Shown here in pieces: positions 58,590-64,000 of a DNA stretch of 64,000 nt. The stretch's first letter is position 1; every line of letters begins with the position of its first letter. The translations under genes and the position numbers were made by a program. A model generated the notes under the pieces. It saw only the letters and a program-made list of their open reading frames with translations. It had not been told where the DNA came from and did not search any database. Origin of the DNA: Trichobilharzia regenti (Eukaryota > Platyhelminthes > Trematoda > Strigeidida > Schistosomatidae); contig OX235268.1 in assembly GCA_944472135.2 (NCBI GenBank), positions 10,112,589 to 10,176,588 of the forward strand, in the 5' to 3' direction.

Positions 58590-59060
58590 CTAAAGGATTT
58601 TTTGGAGGCGAAACTCCTCTCAGAACAAGCTGAATTCAGGAAAGACAAATCATGTACATATCAAATTTCAGCGCGACGCCTAATCGTCAAACAGACCATA
58701 GAATGGTGGTCTCCACTATAGCGGCTTTATCAAGGTTTTCAATAGCTTTGACGATGAAGTGATTTGGAAACTACTTTGTTAGTGCGGAGTTTTCGAAACC
58801 CTCATCGGCCTCTTAAAGTGACAGCATCATAATACCACATGTCTAGTGATTAATAAGGTAAATCTCTGTGATGCCTATGAAATGAAAACAGAAGTAGAAT
58901 GGATCTGTCTACTATCATCAGTAACACCATTGATTATGATGAAGTCGATATTGCGGCGGACTAGGGTAAGCGAAAAGAGAGAAGTACATTGGGCTAACAA
59001 GAGGAAGCTAGAAGTTCTGGATAGAAAGGCATATCATCAACGAACTCCGCCAAAGAGCTA
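58590..59060 (+). mobile_element. RTE-like RT fragment, heavily decayed
   Basis: The translation LLSEQAEFRKDKSCTYQI and LIVKQTIEWWS (about 58610-58712) matches the RTE RT block L...QAGFRK.RSC.DQI..LR.IVEQ. Later AYEMKTEVEWICLLSSV (about 58875-58925) resembles the block F.VKTGVRQGCLLSP. Many stops separate them. This is an RT-core fragment, unlike the tail-only RTE pieces elsewhere. Confidence 0.6.
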
Positions 59061-61214
59061 ACCATGAAGCTTTTGACCAAGAAGCATGCTGAAATAAATG
59101 AAAGTTGAATAAAGACACTCTGAGGAGACCGCTGAGTGACATCACGTGCCAGACTATCAAGTGAATTGTGAATGGGAAATGAGTTGAGATTGGCTCTAAA
59201 GTTGACATGAGAATAAGATGAGAGCGAATATTCAAATGTGGAGCCAGGATAGATGACTGAATGGAACAGTATACAATTAACATGTGCAGTTTAGGACAAA
59301 TCGGCCACTCGGAACACAAAGAAATAATAATGTATACAAACATCTTAAAGGTTTTTAATCCCAATTTCATATGAGCACTTGTATTTGATCATCATGCTGA
59401 AACAGCATCTGTTGACGGAATTTTTCTTTTGATTGGTTTAGGTGTCGTTGAACTTATTGTATACAACAAAACATAAGTCACTCCATCGTCCTTTCTGTTA
59501 ATGGATTTAAGAAATGCTGTCCGTTCTTACTGCGAATTGCCAACAGGGGATTAACTAGATGGGTACTAATCGAACTAAGTTCCACTAAACGGCCGTTCAT
59601 TTGGAGGAAACGCTGCAGTTAAAGTTGTCTTCGCTTTAAAGATGGAGTTACTGAAGATGATAGGCCTTCATGTTCTATGTGTATTCATAAAAAGATAAGA
59701 CGACAACCCATTCAAAACTGAATAATTTTATTTCTACACATTATTCATACCTCGGTATTCAAATGGATATTTTCAATGGTGATTTAAATACGACTCTCAT
59801 TTGAATGACTAAATCTGACAAAACAGAACAATTCAAAATTAAGGCTCATTTTGTGTCAAACAATGATTTAAATTACCATTGACTTTCAAAACCCATTGAT
59901 ATATATTCGAAGAGATAGCTTGATGACCAGCGGACTGTAAAATGCGGGGAAACATAAAAGGTGAAAATGACTAACGATCAAGACATTCGTGAATGAAGAG
60001 AGGTGACATATGTATATGTTTATTGATAACCTGGACATCAAAATATATGACGCTTTCGCTCGACTGAAAAACTTAGCAGTTAACTGTAGATTTGAAAAAA
60101 GATTGCAGTTTTACAATCACATCTATATATGAATTAAAATGGGTAATAACAATGGATGGAATTGCTGAAGTGTGATAGTGTGGGTGTAGATGACTATGAA
60201 TGATAGACTGATACGACATATCAATGAATTAGCAAAGCTCAGCACAGAACTTAATACATACGTGCAAACGTGATCGTGAGGAAATTAATGTTCGTATGAC
60301 ATCCGTTGAGAAAAAATCTAGTCCTGACAGCTTGGATGAGAAAAAGGGTGGTTTAAAATTAATCACCTCTGTGATTCAAGCGAAGAATAAAATCTCCATT
60401 TGAAGTTTTTGTATTTTTAATATATTTCCTGTGTGTTGAAATTTCTCTAGCGGTTTGGCAAGTTTAGTTGTGTGGGTTCGCTAGCCTCACGCCCAGGATC
60501 CCTATTTACCCAATCTTGGGACCGGCTAGAAAAGTAGCGATCTAGTTAACTATGTGAGGTTCTAAGAGTGAAATAGCTGTTATTATTTAGTCATGAGGTC
60601 ATGAGCTTAAATTGGCAAAGAGCACTGACTTATTTTCAGGCTCAAACATACCTACACTTACTCACATAATAGAATCTTCAAATCAGTTAAATATAGCATG
60701 TATAGATAAACAAATAAGTTCGAGAAATTCATGAAACTATGAGATATGCAAGTTTGAAATCCACTGAAGAGCATTTGCACGAACTGTTATCAATTATCTG
60801 TAGTACGCCCAAATTAAATTTAGAAGAGAACAACAGGATGGAAAGCGGAACAACCATTCCAAGAGTTAGTTTTGGTTAAAACTTATCGAAAACGAGCTCA
60901 AAATCATTCATGGAGCCTAACTAACTGACTCAATAGACTTAGTAGGACCGACGTGATACAAACTTTCAGTCTTCTGTTTTTGTCACTTTTCTCTGTTCAT
61001 GGCTTTACGATGTTCATCATTAATTAATGATTCCGTGAACTTTCTTGTGTTAGTAGCACTGAACGTGCAAAATGTACTCAGGCATGTCTAATGAATTTAT
61101 ATTTTTGATAGGATTTAAACCTTCTTAGCGTACTAAACAGCTGTTGAATTCTCTCCATTCCTTCTCCGTTTTTGACAACTATATTGAGTGGTTGATTACT
61201 CTTCTACTCAGCAC
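59061..61214. other. No gene recognised
   Basis: Non-coding A+T-rich sequence. A tRNA B-box-like GGGTTCGCTAGCC at about 60475-60487 has no cloverleaf around it. Confidence 0.4.
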
Positions 61215-61500
61215 CAGTCAATGAAATCCACAACAGTTGGTCTAAGCCATGTAGGAATGTGTAGACTTCCAGGCTGGGGTCCTCGGGACGGTAAAATCTA
61301 TGGTTGAAAACAATAGGTGACATGGCTCAAACTCATCGTTCTCAGTGGCCAGGGCAGATGCATCCACTCCTTGTGAATTATGATCTCCAATGAAACTGTT
61401 TTGTTCTTCGTTATCACTCCTTTGTCTCACACCTCTGCTCACTTTCTCTATTATGCTTTTCTTGTAATTTCTTCTCTTGATTCGCGTGCTACATGGAGTG
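61215..61500 (+). mobile_element. Non-LTR retrotransposon 3' end
   Basis: Reads KSTTVGLSHVGMCRLPGWGPRDG and, after a frameshift, DMAQTHRSQWPGQMHPLL. This is the end of the same family as 20490-20940, followed by an apparent 3' UTR. The fragment is short and 5'-truncated. Confidence 0.75.
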
Positions 61501-62226
61501 TGGCGACTTGAAATGCTGCGCATTTGTGCAAAGTTCTATGTCGAAAACAGACAGACTTCTATTTATTCAATGGAATCTATTGAATTTCACCGCCCTGAGT
61601 GAAAATATATATGCTGATAACTAGACACTCTTCATTCTAACAATGGCTGTGCCATCGTTATTTCGTGTGGCAGAATCTGCCTGTAGTTTCGTCACAACAA
61701 GGTCATTATTGATTTGCCTAGTGGTAGTATTATTAGAGTGTAGGTGGTTGTCGGAGAAAAGCTGGTAATTTCTGCAATAGTACTAGTAATCGTAGAAGTA
61801 GAAGAAGCTTTTAACAACCAGTACTGCAATGATTCTAATACGACGTACACAAATTACTATGCACGCCACTGCTACACATATCAAACCACTACTCTATAAT
61901 TAATTTTCAGGCCGAAGATTACTGGATGGGATTGTGAGCATAACTGCATTGAAAGGAGTGTTGTTCGCTAGGTGCTCAATCCTCATTTTCAAGATCTTTT
62001 CAAAGTACTTTATTCTTTTATCAGTAGTTAAATCAAACAAGGGGAAAATTGTAGAACAGAGACAAGTTGATTTTGTCTCTTACATGTGCGTTCCGTCGTA
62101 AATATCCCTCAGAATTCGGTTACTATGAGCACTGTTGTCCACTGTTGTTCCCCGAATTCACCGGTTAATATATGACATAAAATGGAATAGAACTGTACAT
62201 ATAAGTTTGAGCATTGTGGATTAGAT
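61501..62226. other. No gene recognised
   Basis: Non-coding. Nothing recognised. Confidence 0.4.
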
Positions 62227-62419
62227 CAAATAAAGTATAGTTATATTTTAATAGTTTACACACAATGATAAATTTTTTTATTGGTGGTATTTTGAGCAAA
62301 ATTGGAATAAAACAATTCCAACAGTGGTGTGAACACGGGCAGTAATTTTGCTCGAATATCACCAATAACAAAATTTATCATTGTGTGTAAACTATTGAAA
62401 TATGATTGAACTTTATTTG
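62227..62419. repeat. Inverted repeat, ~76-bp arms
   Basis: 62227-62303 and 62344-62419 are inverted copies with about ten differences, around a 40-bp loop. Shared core: AATAGTTTACACACAATGATAAATTTT, TATTGGTG and GAGCAAAATT. A transcript would fold into one long hairpin. It could be a MITE-like element or the inverted end of a retroelement. No coding sequence. Confidence 0.8.
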
Positions 62420-63059
62420 TGAAGGCAAATTTCATCTAATTTGTACACTTGTCTCTTCTGGAATGTTGTGTGTTGTCTCTGGTCTCATGGTGTTGCCTTC
62501 ACGATTCTCTTTGCATCTCTATCGAACTGATTGGTATTCCTATTTAATTCACAGACCAATTTTTTCTTTATATTGTGTTTCCCTCCATGTATTTAATTTG
62601 ATTGCTTGAAGTATGGATTAAATTGTGAGAAAGAATTTAGTGTGAATAATATTGTTCGCCAAATGTCTACGCCTCAATTTCTAAAGCATCTCATAGTATA
62701 CTGACATAAACAACTCATAGTACTTTCAACCTTCATAAGTAGTTAGTACACATAACGTGAAAGTTTGTAGATGCTTCAAAACAGTTTTCAGCCTGTTTAT
62801 TGGATGATTAATTGTTCACGGTGCAGAAATATCTAAAGCGTACTAGTATTACATGATAAATATGCTCCCAAATTTTATCAGTCCTACGAGAATTTGTTAC
62901 AATACATATGTTATAAATTCACAGTTGAACACCTGAAGGTATTTATGGAACTTCACATCTAAAGGACTAAAATCGGACAGGACATTCGACTTCTAGGTGA
63001 TGATGTTCATGATGATGATGTCACACTAGGGAAATTGTGAACTTGAGCTCTAGTTTCAA
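62420..63059. other. No gene recognised
   Basis: Non-coding A+T-rich sequence. Confidence 0.4.
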
Positions 63060-63840
63060 CGGACAGAGTAAGAAGCAGAATAGAAAGCCTACAAAAATTA
63101 TTCCTGAAAGAAGAGATCCACAGAATCGTTAAAAAGTTGAAACATATCAGATGTGAAATTGAGCAATTAAGACAAAACCATAAGGGGATAGTTACTAACG
63201 TAGATTATGATCTTATAACACAGTCCTCCCGCATTGCAAAATATGCAAATTTCTAAAAGCTAAAAAACAGTTAAATCAAAAGTTCAACAAATTATTAGAG
63301 GAGAAATCTTCATCTCAGAACGATGAAGTCAACAATCCAAAGTCAATGACGATCGATAAAACAAAGTGGGTTATCAATCTCTCATCACATATATTAAGTC
63401 CTACAGAAATAAGTGTATTAGAAAAAGAACTAAATTTCATTGTATCAGTAGATAAGCTGAACCCCGAGGATGTCATCCCTAAAATAGAAATAGCACTAAG
63501 TCGGATATATAAAACAACGGCTGAGGAAGTACGGGCACAATGTGCACTTACCTTAAAACGACAGAAATGTGCAAAGCCTAACCTGACAAAACCAGAGATA
63601 GAAGCCCAGGAAAACCTGAAAAATAACGAGGATATATTAATCAAAAGTCAGACAAAAGAAATGCAACAGTAGATTTAGACAAATCAAACTATTTGGACAA
63701 GATAAATACTCACATACAAAATTGTGGACTTGTTTTTCACTTGACGATTTCGCATCAACTCTGATTTCAAATTACAAACTTTGTGCAGTAGGAAAATTAT
63801 TTCAAGAAATTAATACAAATGAAATGATTAGAATGAGCTG
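63060..63840 (+). mobile_element. Penelope-like element, 5' part (coiled coil and RT N-terminus)
   Basis: Plus-strand blocks: a coiled-coil lead (RIVKKLKHIRCEIEQLRQNH), then a 108-codon frame 63346-63672 with KWVINLSSHILSPTEISVL, ELNFIVSVDKLNPEDVI and KPNLTKPEIEAQENLKNNEDILI. This matches the PLE RT N-terminus (WV.NLS...L...E..LL.KGLNF, PNLT..E..AL..L..D..I.I..ADKG). After a frameshift near 63640 it continues RNATVDLDKSNYLDKI, equivalent to ADKG.ATVVMD..DY. The copy fades out after about 63760-63840, before the catalytic motifs. An earlier in-frame stop and this frameshift make it a pseudogene. Confidence 0.8.
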
Positions 63841-64000
63841 AAGTAATGTATGCGATGGATGCACAGAATTCTCTTTCATAGATATCAGCGTGGTCTGAAT
63901 GATTACGATGAAACTGTATAATACAGCTGATATACTTTTCTTGAAATGGCGAATGTGGCCACCTTGCACAGAATAACGATTCCACACTGTACAGGATTCG

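Noticed and set aside
60470..60545. B-box-like GGGTTCGCTAGCC suggesting a tRNA
   Set aside because: No matching acceptor, D or anticodon stems around it; A-box absent.
1..64000. CRISPR arrays, operons, ribosome-binding sites, bacterial features
   Set aside because: The sequence is eukaryotic (retrotransposons, spliceosomal introns) and no spacer-repeat array was seen.

Overview
This window is a gene-poor, A+T-rich, transposon-dense stretch of a flatworm genome, most probably a blood fluke (Schistosoma). The inference rests on the repeat families present: RTE-like and CR1-like non-LTR retrotransposons, several Penelope-like elements (PLEs), a BEL/Pao element (the Sinbad type of schistosomes), a Ty3/Gypsy element (Saci type) and a CACTA/EnSpm-like DNA transposon. 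The 33-34 nt micro-introns in one transposon gene are also typical of schistosomes. I recognise no complete host protein gene, rRNA or functional tRNA gene.

Layout. 1-6.5 kb: non-coding sequence with a 160-bp-arm inverted repeat (1385-1849) and the 3' end of a CR1-like element (minus, 3880-5085). 6.5-10.8 kb: an RTE scrap, simple repeats, the first copy of a ~2.4 kb low-copy unit (unit B, 7622-10040) and another RTE 3' fragment. 13.0-17.9 kb: first copy of a 4.9 kb duplication (segment A) holding a decayed non-LTR element. 20.5-23.5 kb: a non-LTR C-terminus and a PLE GIY-YIG end. 25.2-28.8 kb: an RTE 3' end split by a recent, internally deleted BEL/Pao element with 644-bp LTRs. 29.5-30.4 kb: RTE 3' end (minus). 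32.6-40.6 kb: RTE fragment plus the second copy of unit B, interrupted by a 4,925-bp CACTA-like transposon (34011-38935) and a 307-bp foldback element (39087-39393). 41.8-42.9 kb: PLE (minus). 42.9-47.9 kb: second copy of segment A. 47.9-49.2 kb: third, internally deleted copy of unit B, followed by another PLE fragment. 52.0-56.2 kb: a Ty3/Gypsy element with open gag and pol but a 3' LTR cut to 53 bp. 58.6-64 kb: RTE and non-LTR scraps, a foldback repeat and the 5' half of a PLE.

The most notable item is the CACTA-like element. Its boundaries are fixed by two empty sister sites in the same window. It carries two multi-exon genes that can be spliced on paper into unbroken frames: a 650-aa DDD/E-type transposase and a 338-aa DUF4806-like protein. 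Second is the BEL/Pao derivative, which combines LTRs that look identical, a gag-RT-integrase-tail fusion and an array of eight short hairpins where a primer-binding site is expected. Unit B and segment A record repeated local duplication, and their copies serve as dated references for the insertions.
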